Positions 35,735 through 44,854 of a stretch of 64,000 nucleotides of DNA are shown in pieces. Positions within the stretch are counted from its first letter, which is position 1. Every line of letters begins with the position of its first letter. Under the pieces are notes generated by a model, which ran no database searches, was not told where the DNA came from, and saw nothing but the letters and a program-made list of their open reading frames with translations. Origin of the DNA: Rhodoferax aquaticus. Lineage in GTDB: Bacteria > Pseudomonadota > Gammaproteobacteria > Burkholderiales > Burkholderiaceae_C. The stretch is taken from positions 4,216,001 through 4,280,000 of the forward strand of contig NZ_CP036282.1 in NCBI RefSeq assembly GCF_006974105.1, read 5' to 3'. The position numbers and the translations under genes were made by a program.

Positions 35735-36586
35735 CTAGCCCTTGGTAGCGCCAAATGTCAGACCGGCGATGAAGTGCTTTTGCATGAGAAAGAAGATCAA
35801 TACCGGCGGCATAGCCGCCACGATAGAGCCAGCCGACACCAAGTGCCACTGGGCAACCCAGATGCCGTTGAGTGACTTCAAGCCGCCTGTGACGGGCATG
35901 GCGTGGCTACCTTGAATCAAGACCGTGGCCCAGAAGTAGTCATTCCAGATGAAGGTAAAGATCAGCACGGACAGCGCCGCGACCGCCGGGCGCACCAAGG
36001 GCAACACCACCTTAAAGAAAATCTGGATTTCAGACGCTCCCTCTACGCGGGCCGCTTCAATCAACTCGCGTGGCAATTCACGGATGAAGTTGCGCATAAA
36101 GAAGGTGCAAAACCCCGTTTGGAACGCGATGTGGAACAAGACCAGGCCGGTGATGGTGTCGTACAAGCCCAGCCGCAGGCTGAGGTCACGCACAGGCACC
36201 ATCAAGATTTGAAAGGGAATGAAGTTCCCGCCCACAAAGATGAAGAACACCAGCAGGTTGAACTTAAACCGGTACACCCCCAGCGCAAAGCCCGCCATAC
36301 AGGCCAACGTCAGCGCACCAATCACGGTGGGAATGGTGACCAAGAAGCTGTTCAAGATATAGGTGGCCAGCGGCGTGTTGTTGAACACGGCCGAGTAGTT
36401 TTCAATAATCCGCCAGTCAGTCGGCAGACCCCAGTAGTTGCCACTGGAAAGATCGCCTAAACCTCGGACCGAGGTGAACGCTACCGCAATGATGGGCAGC
36501 AACCACACCAGCAGGGCCACGGGCAAGCCCACTTTGTAGAGCAGGCGGGTGGGCAGCGAGGTGTTCGCAATAGGGGTGGGGAACAT
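35735..36586 (-). CDS. Carbohydrate ABC importer permease, MalG type
   Basis: 283 residues, six membrane helices, with the EAA loop ELIEAARVEGASEIQIFFKVVLPLVRPA that docks on the ATPase. It starts directly after the partner permease stop. Part of a CUT1-type galactoside importer. Confidence 0.92.
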   Translation of the reverse strand: MFPTPIANTSLPTRLLYKVGLPVALLVWLLPIIAVAFTSVRGLGDLSSGNYWGLPTDWRIIENYSAVFNNTPLATYILNSFLVTIPTVIGALTLACMAGFALGVYRFKFNLLVFFIFVGGNFIPFQILMVPVRDLSLRLGLYDTITGLVLFHIAFQTGFCTFFMRNFIRELPRELIEAARVEGASEIQIFFKVVLPLVRPAVAALSVLIFTFIWNDYFWATVLIQGSHAMPVTGGLKSLNGIWVAQWHLVSAGSIVAAMPPVLIFFLMQKHFIAGLTFGATKG

Positions 36587-37516
36587 TTAATCGGTCTCCT
36601 GTTCCTGTTTGTACACACGGTACAGGACAAAAATAATATAGACGAGCATGAGCAAAAACAGCACCGTGGCAATGGCCGTGCCGTAGCCCATGCGGTAGCC
36701 GTACTCGCTGAGCGCTTTTTCGTACATGTAGTAGGCCAACACCCGCGACTGCCCGTAGGGTCCGCCTTGGGTCATGATGGAGATCATGTCAAAGCTACGC
36801 AGTGAGCCAATGATGGTCACCACGACGGCGATGAAGGTCGCGGGGCGCAATTGCGGCAGTACGATCTTGAACAACATGGTCCAGCCCTTGGCACCTTCTA
36901 GCCGCGCGGCTTCAATCAGGTCAGGGCGCAGGTTATTCAAACCCGTTAAATACAAAATCATGCAATAGGCAGTCTGCGGATACAGGCCCGCCACCACAAT
37001 GCCGTACGTCACCAGACGATCGTCGGACAAAATGGCCACAGGGTCCATGCCCAGTGCCGCCATCACATGGAGCAGCAGGCCATTGGTGGGGTCATAAAAC
37101 CAGCTGAACACCAAGCCAATCACCACTTGGGAAATGACAAACGGGAAGAAGAACAGGGACTTGGCCAAGCGAATGCCAAAGACCTGTTGGTTGAGCAAGA
37201 GCGCCAAGCCCAAGCCCATAGGAATAGAGAGCAAGAAGCCAAAGAACCAGATGACATTGTTCTTGAGCGACACCATGAAGTCGGGGTCACCCATGAGCTC
37301 GATGTAGTTGCCCAAGCCAATGAATTTGGGGGTTCCCAATCCGTCCCAGTCGTAGAAGCTAATCGCAATGGACTCAAAAATCGGCGCGATCACGTAGACC
37401 ATGAACATCAGCATGGCGGGGGTGAGGAAGAGCCATGGCACCAAAGCCATTTGGTGGCGCGACCACCAGCCGGGCTTGGCCAGGCTGTCAGGGCTTGTAG
37501 CGCTGGAAGAAGTCAT
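36587..37516 (-). CDS. Carbohydrate ABC importer permease, MalF type
   Basis: 309 residues, six membrane helices (ALVPWLFLTPAMLMFMVYVI first), EAA loop DLIEAARLEGAKGWTMLFKIVLPQLRPA. It pairs with the MalG-type subunit and lies 215 bp after the binding-protein gene, from which it is separated by a hairpin. Confidence 0.92.
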   Translation of the reverse strand: MTSSSATSPDSLAKPGWWSRHQMALVPWLFLTPAMLMFMVYVIAPIFESIAISFYDWDGLGTPKFIGLGNYIELMGDPDFMVSLKNNVIWFFGFLLSIPMGLGLALLLNQQVFGIRLAKSLFFFPFVISQVVIGLVFSWFYDPTNGLLLHVMAALGMDPVAILSDDRLVTYGIVVAGLYPQTAYCMILYLTGLNNLRPDLIEAARLEGAKGWTMLFKIVLPQLRPATFIAVVVTIIGSLRSFDMISIMTQGGPYGQSRVLAYYMYEKALSEYGYRMGYGTAIATVLFLLMLVYIIFVLYRVYKQEQETD

Positions 37517-37690
37517 AAAAATCGTCTCGGTAGCTAAGCAAAAACCGCGGGGTCAAAAACACTGCCAGTGCCCCACGTGGGGAAGCCACGCCACATCGGT
37601 GCAAAGCTCAGGACCGGGCTGACCTTGCGTGGCAGGGCTGTTAAACATGGAATACAGACTGGCAGGTTTCTTTTCGTGGGGAGGTCCGTG

Positions 37691-37716
37691 GTGGCACTGT
37701 CTCCCGCCAGTGCCAC
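37691..37716 (-). promoter_or_regulatory. Intercistronic hairpin after the sugar-binding-protein gene
   Basis: Perfect 9-bp stem GTGGCACTG / CAGTGCCAC with an 8-nt loop, 15 bp downstream of the binding-protein stop codon. There is no T-run on the transcribed strand, so it looks like an mRNA-stabilising or attenuating hairpin. The layout recalls the malE-malF interval, where it raises binding protein relative to permeases. Confidence 0.5.
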
Positions 37717-37731
37717 GGCTGTCCTTTGCCC

Positions 37732-38967
37732 TTACTTGTAAACGCGCTGGCGCACGGTTTCCAGGCGCTCCAGAATCGCGGTGCGGTTCTGTGGCTTGAG
37801 CATGTACTCTTGGAATCCGTCCATGCCGGCCTTGGCCATTTCTGCCGGTGCGTCACGGTCATAGAACTGACCCAGTGCATACGCGTTAGACAACATCGAG
37901 AAACCAGCCTTCAGGTAGGTGTCTTGTGGCATCTTGGCGTTTTTGTTGACCGGCAATTGACCCAAGGTCGCGTTCATTTCTGACTGAACTTCCGGCTTGG
38001 CCATGTACGCGAGGAAGCGACGTGCGTCCACCTTGTTCTTGGCTTTTGACGGAATGTGCAGAGTGTCGGTGGGCGCATCTTCTGCTTTTGGCACACCCTT
38101 GGTGATTTCAGGGAACTGCATAAAGCCCAGTTGCTCCTCTTTCAGGCCCGCTTCTTTCATAGGCGCGACCGCAAAGTTGCCCATGAGGTACATCGCGGCG
38201 TCACCCTTGACGAAAGCCGGCAGTGCTTCTTGCCATTGGTAAGACGGGTGGTTTGCCAAGTAGTAGCCAGGCTTGACCAGGTCGTCCCACTTGTCAAACA
38301 CCGCTTGCACGCGTTTGTCGGTGTAAGGCACTTTGCCAGCGGTCAGGTCCATATGGAACTCATAGCCGTTGACGCGCATGTTCAGATAGTCAAACCAGCC
38401 GCCTGTGGTCCACGTGGCTTTGGTGCCGATGGCGAACGGCACAATGCTGTTCGCCTTCAGTGTGGCGGATGCTTTCACCAAGTCGTCCCAACTCTTGGGT
38501 TCAGCGATCTTCAGCTTGGCGAAGATGTCTTTGCGGTAGTACACGCCCCATTGGTAGTAGGTGTAAGGCAAGCCCCACTTCTTTCCATTGATGGTCATGG
38601 ATGCGGCGGCTGACTTGAATGAATCGTTCAAGCCTTCCTTAGCCCACAGATCAGACACGTCTTCAAACAAACCGGCATTGACAAATGGAGCCATGCGGTT
38701 GCCTGCGTACCACGTCGCCAAGTCAGGTGCTTCCGCGCCCAAGAAGTTGCGAATGGAGGTTTTGTAGCCTTCGTGGTCAAAGGTGTTGACCTTGACTTTA
38801 ACGTCTGGGTTTGCCTTTTCAAAGCCCTTGACCAATGCCTCAAACGCTGCCTTAGGTGCAGGGTCTGACGCATCGGTGTTGATCACCAAGTCGCCCGCAA
38901 AGGCGCTCAGGCCGCAAGCCATCAGCACCGCTGTGGCCAAAGTGCGTTGCACAAGTTTGAATCGCAT
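37732..38967 (-). CDS. Periplasmic sugar-binding protein of the galactoside importer
   Basis: 411 residues. Signal peptide MRFKLVQRTLATAVLMACGLSAFA; mature protein is the cluster B (MalE-like) fold (FEKANPDVKVKVNTFDHEGY; KGDAAMYLMGNFAVAPM; DTLHIPSKAKNKVDARRFLAYM). AGGAG precedes the start. The flanking GH36 and GH42 genes suggest alpha- and beta-galactosides as ligands. Confidence 0.9.
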   Translation of the reverse strand: MRFKLVQRTLATAVLMACGLSAFAGDLVINTDASDPAPKAAFEALVKGFEKANPDVKVKVNTFDHEGYKTSIRNFLGAEAPDLATWYAGNRMAPFVNAGLFEDVSDLWAKEGLNDSFKSAAASMTINGKKWGLPYTYYQWGVYYRKDIFAKLKIAEPKSWDDLVKASATLKANSIVPFAIGTKATWTTGGWFDYLNMRVNGYEFHMDLTAGKVPYTDKRVQAVFDKWDDLVKPGYYLANHPSYQWQEALPAFVKGDAAMYLMGNFAVAPMKEAGLKEEQLGFMQFPEITKGVPKAEDAPTDTLHIPSKAKNKVDARRFLAYMAKPEVQSEMNATLGQLPVNKNAKMPQDTYLKAGFSMLSNAYALGQFYDRDAPAEMAKAGMDGFQEYMLKPQNRTAILERLETVRQRVYK

Positions 38968-39002
38968 GTCTTCTATCTCCTAGTTGTACGTCGGGGGACG
39001 CG

Positions 39003-40976
39003 TTATGCGGAAGCTTGCAGCTTCCAGATGGCCAGGCCCTGGGGGGCCAATTCACGCGCACCCAGTAGGCAGTGCGCGCTGTTGCTTGGTGAAAACTCCA
39101 CCGGGGAACTCGAAAAATTCTGAACAAACAAGCAGTCACCGTTGCGTGTGATGCGTACATCCGTTGGCAGCGTGTGGGTGACCAAGCCCGCGGCTTGCGC
39201 CACTTGGCCTAGCAACTGGTTCCAGCCCTCGGCATCGGGCCAGCCCGCGCTGTACCAGCTGTTGCCATTGCGCAGCACGGCAGGCTTTCCATCGGCAAAA
39301 CTAGCGAGGGCAGTTGCGCCCTGGCTGGCGACGTCTTCGCGCCAGTGGGTGTTGCTGCTGGTCGCGCCATTGGCCCACTGCACCAGGTCATGGACGCCCG
39401 GCGGCAGAGATTCCACGCGCTGCACCTGCAGACCCGCCAAGGGGGCAAAGGCCCCTGGCGGCATGCCAGCGGCAAAGGCGAGCGCTTGGTTTTTGGCACC
39501 ACTGCGCGGCCCCAACACGACCTGGGCCTGGCTTTCCGCCAAGCGTTTCGCCAAGTGGGCGTCCTCACGCATATGCGCCGGCAAGACGACCATGCGGTAA
39601 GCACTGAGGTCCGCCTTGCTGGACACCATGTCCACATCCAGCCCCATGGCGCGCAGCGCGCTGTAGGCGCGGAACGTGATTTCCATGGCGTTGAAGTCGG
39701 CACCCTGGGGTTGGATTTGTGCCATCCAGATACTGGGGTAATCAAAAACAATAGCAGTCTGCGCAGTACGCATGGGCGCTAGCGGCATATTTGCACCCAA
39801 ATCCTTCAACTCCTGTGCGACTTGCGTGGCCTCTAAGCCCCCTTGGTCGATGGTGCGGTCTGGGCGGTTTAAGCCCGCATGCATTTGCTCTTGGGCAAAC
39901 GGTGCTTGGCGCCAGCGAAAGTAACTGACGACTTCTGCGCCGTGGGCAAACGCTTGCCAAGTCCACAAGCGTACGATGCCGTCTAGCGGAGCGGGGTTCC
40001 ACTGCGCCCAGTTCACGGGGCCCGGTTGCTGCTCCATCACCCACCAGCGCCCTTTGCACATGCCACGGTAGAGGTCATGGTGAAAGGCCGGAATGTCGGG
40101 GTGGCCGGTGCGCGCATAGCGGCGCTTTTCGTCTGGGCTTAAAAAGAAGTCTTGGGTAAAGCCCAGCGGGTAGCTGTCATGGGTGGCCACGTCCAGGTCT
40201 TGCGACACGTCATGGTGGTCAAACTCCGTGAAGAAACCCATGAAGTTGTGGGTGATGTCACGCCCCGGCGAGTGGGCGCGCAGGATGTCGGTCTGGATGC
40301 GGTTGAACGCCACCACTTCGTCAGACGCAAAGCGCCGGTAGTCCAAGCGGTGCGCGGGGTTGGCTTCGGTCACCGTGCCCACAGGCGCGTCTATTTCGTC
40401 AAAGCTTGCGTATTCTTGGCTCCAGAACACATTGCCCCACGCAGTGTTGAGCGCGTCCACCGTGCCATAGCGCTTTTGCAGCCAAGCACGGAAGGCTTGC
40501 TGGGCTGCATCGCTGTAGCTGAGCACCGTGAGATGGCAGCCATACTCGTTGTCGGTCTGCCACGCTGCGACCGCAGGGTGTTTGCCATAGCGCTCTGCCA
40601 CAGCCAGTGAGATGCGTGCACTCTGCGCACGGTAGCTCTGGCTGGAGAAGCAGTAGTGGCGGCGCGAGCCAAATTTGCGCGGCTGCCCCGAGGCATCGAC
40701 CGCCAGCATGGTGGGGTCGCTGTCGACCAACCATTTGGGAGGCGTAGCGGTGGGCGTGCACATCACGACTTTGAGCCCTGCCGCGTGCAAGGTTTCAATG
40801 GCCTGGTCCAGCCAAGACCATTCGAAGTGCCCGGGCCTTGGCTCGATGCGGCTCCAAGCAAACTCCGCAATACGCACATAGCGTATGCCCATCTGCACCA
40901 TGCGTTGGGCATCATCCTCCCACCACGCTTGGGGCCACTGTTCAGGGTAGTAACAAACACCGAGTTCCATCGCCAT
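39003..40976 (-). CDS. GH42 beta-galactosidase
   Basis: 657 residues. GH42 start LGVCYYPEQWPQAWWEDDAQRM, acid/base Glu in WQTDNEYGCH, nucleophile Glu in WWVMEQQPGPVNWA, then the trimerisation domain (AIVFDYPSIWMAQIQPQG). No signal peptide, so imported beta-galactosides are cleaved inside the cell. A copy of the dispersed repeat lies in frame at 39741-39794 and encodes the linker before AIVFDYPS. The stop is five bases before the ATPase/GH42 gap counted on the coding strand. Confidence 0.92.
   Translation of the reverse strand: MAMELGVCYYPEQWPQAWWEDDAQRMVQMGIRYVRIAEFAWSRIEPRPGHFEWSWLDQAIETLHAAGLKVVMCTPTATPPKWLVDSDPTMLAVDASGQPRKFGSRRHYCFSSQSYRAQSARISLAVAERYGKHPAVAAWQTDNEYGCHLTVLSYSDAAQQAFRAWLQKRYGTVDALNTAWGNVFWSQEYASFDEIDAPVGTVTEANPAHRLDYRRFASDEVVAFNRIQTDILRAHSPGRDITHNFMGFFTEFDHHDVSQDLDVATHDSYPLGFTQDFFLSPDEKRRYARTGHPDIPAFHHDLYRGMCKGRWWVMEQQPGPVNWAQWNPAPLDGIVRLWTWQAFAHGAEVVSYFRWRQAPFAQEQMHAGLNRPDRTIDQGGLEATQVAQELKDLGANMPLAPMRTAQTAIVFDYPSIWMAQIQPQGADFNAMEITFRAYSALRAMGLDVDMVSSKADLSAYRMVVLPAHMREDAHLAKRLAESQAQVVLGPRSGAKNQALAFAAGMPPGAFAPLAGLQVQRVESLPPGVHDLVQWANGATSSNTHWREDVASQGATALASFADGKPAVLRNGNSWYSAGWPDAEGWNQLLGQVAQAAGLVTHTLPTDVRITRNGDCLFVQNFSSSPVEFSPSNSAHCLLGARELAPQGLAIWKLQASA
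39741..39794 (+). repeat. Dispersed repeat, copy C, inside the GH42 gene
   Basis: On the + strand it shares with copy A the blocks CAAAAA, AATAGC, TGCGCA, CATG, GCGC and GGCATATTT in the same order and spacing. It lies in the coding strand's antisense and encodes the N-M-P-L-A-P-M-R-T-A-Q-T-A-I segment. That segment is a variable linker followed by a conserved strand, so part of the likeness could be chance. Confidence 0.45.
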
Positions 40977-40981
40977 GTCCT

Positions 40982-42160
40982 TTAGGCAAACGCGGGGCTT
41001 GCGGGGGCTTGCACGGGCGCAGACAAAGACAGCTCTTCGTTTGCAATAGTGCGTGGCAAGGCCAAGCCATCGGCATCAAACAGATGCAGGTGCTGCGGCG
41101 GCATGCTCAAGGCGACGCGCTCACCGGCCCGCGCAAAGCTGTTGCCTGGGGCTTTGACCACACACGGGTCGCTGGGCGCTCCGCTGTCGAGGTAGAGGTA
41201 GGTGGACTCACCCAAACGCTCTTGCCACTGGACGGTACGCAGCACATGCTGGCTGGCGGTCCCCACTTCCGCGTCCTCTGGGCGCAGCCCTAGGGTGACC
41301 TTCGCACCTGCGCTCAAGCGGCTGGCGTTGACCCGTGCTTGCACGGTTTCACCCGTGTTGAGCACCACGGTCGCCAGGTCAGCCGTGGCGGCTTGCAAGG
41401 TACCGTCAATAAAGTTCATCTTGGGTGAACCAATGAAACCCGCCACAAACTTATTGACGGGGCGGTGGTAGAGCTCTAGCGGCGCGCCAAACTGTGCCAC
41501 GCTTCCGTCGCGCGCCACTGCGGGGCCCGAGTTCAAGAGCACGATGCGGTCTGCCAAGGTCATGGCCTCCACCTGGTCGTGGGTCACATAGACGGTGCTG
41601 GCTTTGCCGAAGTCGCGGTGGATTTTTGCAATCTCGAAACGGGTTTGCACGCGCAGTGCTGCGTCCAAGTTAGACAGCGGCTCATCAAACAAAAACACCC
41701 CGGGTTGGCGCACGATCGCGCGGCCAATCGCTACCCGCTGCCGCTGTCCGCCCGACAGGGCTTTGGGCAAGCGCTGTAGCAGTGGCTCTAACTGCAGAAT
41801 GCGCGCAGCATCGCCCACGCGGCGCTGAATGCTGGCTTCGTCCACCTTAGACAGCCGCAAACCAAAAGCCATGTTTTCATACACGGTCATGTGCGGGAAC
41901 AAGGCGTAGCTTTGGAACACCATGGCGACACCACGCTGCGCGGGTGCGACGTCGTTCATCACGCGCTCACCAATGCGCAGTTCGCCACTGTTGATGGTCT
42001 CTAGACCGGCCACCATGCGCAGCAAGGTGGATTTGCCGCAGCCCGAGGGGCCTACAAACACACAAAATTCGTTGGTGCCAATGTCTAGATTGACATCACG
42101 AATGACCGGGGGGTGGTCACCATAGGCCTTGAAGACCTTTTTCAGTTCGATACGCGCCAT
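40982..42160 (-). CDS. Carbohydrate ABC importer ATPase, MalK/UgpC/MsmK type
   Basis: 392 residues. Walker A GPSGCGKSTLLRM, signature LSGGQRQRVAIGRAI, Walker B VFLFDEPLSNLDA, His switch VYVTHDQVEAMTLADRI, and a C-terminal TOBE regulatory domain (LGLRPEDAEVG). It energises the galactoside importer; position between dehydratase and GH42 genes fits a single operon. Confidence 0.93.
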   Translation of the reverse strand: MARIELKKVFKAYGDHPPVIRDVNLDIGTNEFCVFVGPSGCGKSTLLRMVAGLETINSGELRIGERVMNDVAPAQRGVAMVFQSYALFPHMTVYENMAFGLRLSKVDEASIQRRVGDAARILQLEPLLQRLPKALSGGQRQRVAIGRAIVRQPGVFLFDEPLSNLDAALRVQTRFEIAKIHRDFGKASTVYVTHDQVEAMTLADRIVLLNSGPAVARDGSVAQFGAPLELYHRPVNKFVAGFIGSPKMNFIDGTLQAATADLATVVLNTGETVQARVNASRLSAGAKVTLGLRPEDAEVGTASQHVLRTVQWQERLGESTYLYLDSGAPSDPCVVKAPGNSFARAGERVALSMPPQHLHLFDADGLALPRTIANEELSLSAPVQAPASPAFA

Positions 42161-42184
42161 GTTGTCGTGTTCCTTGCCTGGGGC

Positions 42185-43915
42185 TTAGTGGGATTCGCGG
42201 GGCACAGCGTCACCGCGGCAACCCACTAAAAAATCGAGGTCCGCGCCTTGGTCGGCCTGCATCACATGGCGGTGATAGAGCCGCACGTAGCCCGAAGCAG
42301 GCTCTGGCGGTGCCTGCCACTCGGCTCGGCGTTGCGCGAGCTCTTCGTCGCTGATCAGGAGCTGCAGCTTGCGCTGGGCCACATCGAGCTCAATCATGTC
42401 GCCGTCCTTCACCAAAGCAAGGGGACCGCCTGCTGCCGCCTCTGGCGCCACATGCAAAACGACCGTGCCAAAGGCTGTGCCGCTCATACGGGCGTCTGAA
42501 ATGCGCACCATGTCTGTCACCCCCAACTTCAGCAACTTGGCGGGCAAGCCCATGTTGCCTACTTCGGCCATGCCGGGGTAGCCGCGTGGGCCACAGTTCT
42601 TGAGCACCATGACTGAGTTGGCATCAATATCCAAATCAGGGTCTTCGATGCGTGTCTTGTAGTGTTCAATGTCTTCAAACACCACCGCTTTGCCAGTGTG
42701 CTTGAGCAGGCTAGCCGTGGCAGCCGAGGGCTTGATGACCGCACCGTTAGGCGCCAGGTTGCCGCGCAAAACGGCCAAGCCTCCTTGGTCCACCAAGGGC
42801 TTGTCGAGGGGGCGAATCACATCGTCGTTAAAGCATTCTGCGTCGGCCACGTTTTGGGCAATGGTTTGGCCGTTCACGGTCATGGCTTCACCGTGGAGCT
42901 TTCCGGCGTCCAGCAGGCGCTTCATCACGACAGGCAGGCCACCGGCGTAATAAAAGTCTTCCATCAGGTACTTGCCGGAGGGCATCAGGTTGACGATGGT
43001 GGGCATGTCGCGCCCCAATCGGTCCCAATCGTCCAAGGTCAGCGGAACCCCCATGCGCCCTGCGATGGCCAAGAGGTGAATCACCGCATTCGTGGAGCCC
43101 CCGATGGCACCACACACGCGAATGGCGTTTTCAAATGCTTCGCGGGTCAGAATCTGCGACAGGCGGACATCCCGATTCACCAAGTCCACGATGTGGCGGC
43201 CTGCGCGCTGCGCCAGTTCGTAGCGGCGTGCATCCACCGCTGGAATAGCCGCATTGGTGGGCAGCGCCACGCCCAGCGCTTCTACTAAGCTAGCCATGGT
43301 GGAGGCAGTCCCCATGGTCATGCAAGACCCCGCAGAACGTGACATGGAGCTTTCGGCCTGCATGAACTGCGGCAGCGTCATAGTGCCCGCATTGACCGCT
43401 TCCGAGAACTTCCAGACATGGGTGCCTGAGCCAATGGCTTGGCCGCGGTAGTTGCCATTGAGCATGCCGCCGCCAGACACTACGACCGTGGGCAGGTCCA
43501 CACTGGCAGCACCCATCAGCGTAGCGGGGGTGGTTTTGTCACAGCCCGCCAGCAGCACCACGCCATCGAGCGGGTGGGCGCGCAGCGCCTCTTCAACATC
43601 CATGCTCGCCAAGTTGCGGTACAGCATGGCCGTGGGGCGCATGAGGGTTTCACCCAGACTGGAGACGGGAAACTCCACAGGAAACCCACCCGCTTGCATC
43701 ACACCATGCTTGACCCGCTGGGCCAGCTCACGGAAGGTTTGGTTACATGGGGTGAGCTCACTCCATGTGTTGCAAATACCGATGACGGGGCGGCCGTCAA
43801 AGCTGTCTGCTGGCAGTCCCTCGCTTTTCATCCAGCTGCGGTGGATGAAATTGTCTTTACTGGTGCCGCCAAACCAATGTTGGGAACGGCGAAGCTTGTC
43901 TTTGGGGTCGGTCAT
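42185..43915 (-). CDS. IlvD/Edd family sugar-acid dehydratase (galactonate/arabonate type)
   Basis: 576 residues. Three Cys positions for the iron-sulfur cluster are visible in CNTWSELTPCN, LLAGCDKTTPAT and SAGSCMTMGTAST. The protein resembles the L-arabonate/D-galactonate branch rather than the amino-acid enzyme IlvD. With DgoK and DgoA nearby, dehydration of galactonate to 2-keto-3-deoxygalactonate is the likely reaction; this replaces the enolase-type DgoD of E. coli. First gene of the nine-gene operon. Confidence 0.85.
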   Translation of the reverse strand: MTDPKDKLRRSQHWFGGTSKDNFIHRSWMKSEGLPADSFDGRPVIGICNTWSELTPCNQTFRELAQRVKHGVMQAGGFPVEFPVSSLGETLMRPTAMLYRNLASMDVEEALRAHPLDGVVLLAGCDKTTPATLMGAASVDLPTVVVSGGGMLNGNYRGQAIGSGTHVWKFSEAVNAGTMTLPQFMQAESSMSRSAGSCMTMGTASTMASLVEALGVALPTNAAIPAVDARRYELAQRAGRHIVDLVNRDVRLSQILTREAFENAIRVCGAIGGSTNAVIHLLAIAGRMGVPLTLDDWDRLGRDMPTIVNLMPSGKYLMEDFYYAGGLPVVMKRLLDAGKLHGEAMTVNGQTIAQNVADAECFNDDVIRPLDKPLVDQGGLAVLRGNLAPNGAVIKPSAATASLLKHTGKAVVFEDIEHYKTRIEDPDLDIDANSVMVLKNCGPRGYPGMAEVGNMGLPAKLLKLGVTDMVRISDARMSGTAFGTVVLHVAPEAAAGGPLALVKDGDMIELDVAQRKLQLLISDEELAQRRAEWQAPPEPASGYVRLYHRHVMQADQGADLDFLVGCRGDAVPRESH

Positions 43916-43951
43916 GGCTTTGCGAGCAATTGCTGTGTTTCTTGGTTTTAA

Positions 43952-43962
43952 TTGTCATACAA
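43952..43962. promoter_or_regulatory. GntR/FadR-type operator upstream of the galactoside operon
   Basis: TTGTCATACAA fits the FadR-subfamily consensus TNGTNNNACNA at every defined position. It lies 37 bp upstream of the dehydratase start, between that gene and the FadR-type regulator. Repression of the operon in the absence of the sugar acid is the likely function. Confidence 0.6.
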
Positions 43963-44037
43963 ATAAACCGTAAGAAAACTAGGGTTTTCCCGCGCGCACG
44001 CGAAAAGACCCCTCGCAAACGCAAAAGACCCCAAAGA

Positions 44038-44760
44038 CTAGAAGGCGACCCGCTTCATCAACGCCCGGGTCTCCGAAAGCATGCCCGCCATGCGGTGCAG
44101 AGCACTTTGGGTGTCGGCACTTTCAATGGCCGCATACACTTTTTGATGGTCCGATAGCCCCCGCTTGAAGTCGCCTGCACCCCGGGCGGTGACCCCCAAC
44201 AACGACTCCAAAGCGCTGCCGATAATGGCCGCCAACGGCATGAGCAAAGGGTTGTTGGTGGCTTTCAAGATGGCGGTGTGGAATTCCAAATCTGCCTCCA
44301 CCCATTGGCCGATATCACGGGCGTTTTCCATGTTGTGCAGCGCAGCGCCAATGGCCTCCAACTGCTCTGGCGTGCGGCTGCTGGCCGCTAGCGACGCAGC
44401 TGCAGGCTCAATGATTTCGCGTAGTTCCGTCAAGTGCCGCAAAAACTCGGCATCCGCCCCCGTGGCACACCGCCACGCCAAAATATCGGGGTCCAACAGG
44501 TTCCACAACTCTTTGGCGCGCACACGCGTTCCGATGCGGGGGCGTGATTCGAGCAAGCCCTTGGCGGCCAACACCTTGACCGCTTCTCGCAACGCCGTGC
44601 GACTAACCGCCAACTCTTGGCACAGCTGCTCCTCATTGGGCAGCACCGCACCCGCGAGGTATGCCCCGCCCACAATGCGCTTACCCAATTCCCCCACGAC
44701 CTGTCCATGCAAATTGCGCCCCGTGTAAGCGGAGGCGGGTGGACTGAGTTGAGGCTTCAT
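44038..44760 (-). CDS. GntR family (FadR subfamily) regulator, DgoR-like
   Basis: 240 residues. N-terminal winged helix (IVGGAYLAGAVLPNEEQLCQELAVSRTALREAVKVLAAKGLL) with RPRIGTRVRAKELWNLLDPDILAW typical of DgoR, then an all-helical FCD sensor domain (LRHLTELREIIEPAAASLAA). It sits between the large operon and divergent dgoKA, so it likely represses both and responds to galactonate. Confidence 0.87.
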   Translation of the reverse strand: MKPQLSPPASAYTGRNLHGQVVGELGKRIVGGAYLAGAVLPNEEQLCQELAVSRTALREAVKVLAAKGLLESRPRIGTRVRAKELWNLLDPDILAWRCATGADAEFLRHLTELREIIEPAAASLAASSRTPEQLEAIGAALHNMENARDIGQWVEADLEFHTAILKATNNPLLMPLAAIIGSALESLLGVTARGAGDFKRGLSDHQKVYAAIESADTQSALHRMAGMLSETRALMKRVAF

Positions 44761-44803
44761 ACGGCAGACGGGTGAGGTTAAAACGCCGAATGGCGCGAGT
44801 TTT

Positions 44804-44832
44804 GCGATTTAATCATCATATGTTTAAATCGC
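44804..44832. promoter_or_regulatory. Inverted repeat in the regulator-dgoK promoter region
   Basis: Arms GCGATTTAA (44804-44812) and TTAAATCGC (44824-44832) with an 11-bp AT-rich centre, 22 bp before the dgoK start. The centre only loosely fits the FadR-type consensus. It may be the DgoR-like site for dgoKA and autoregulation, or a site for another protein. Confidence 0.45.
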
Positions 44833-44854
44833 GCAATCTCCTATTTTAAAAACT

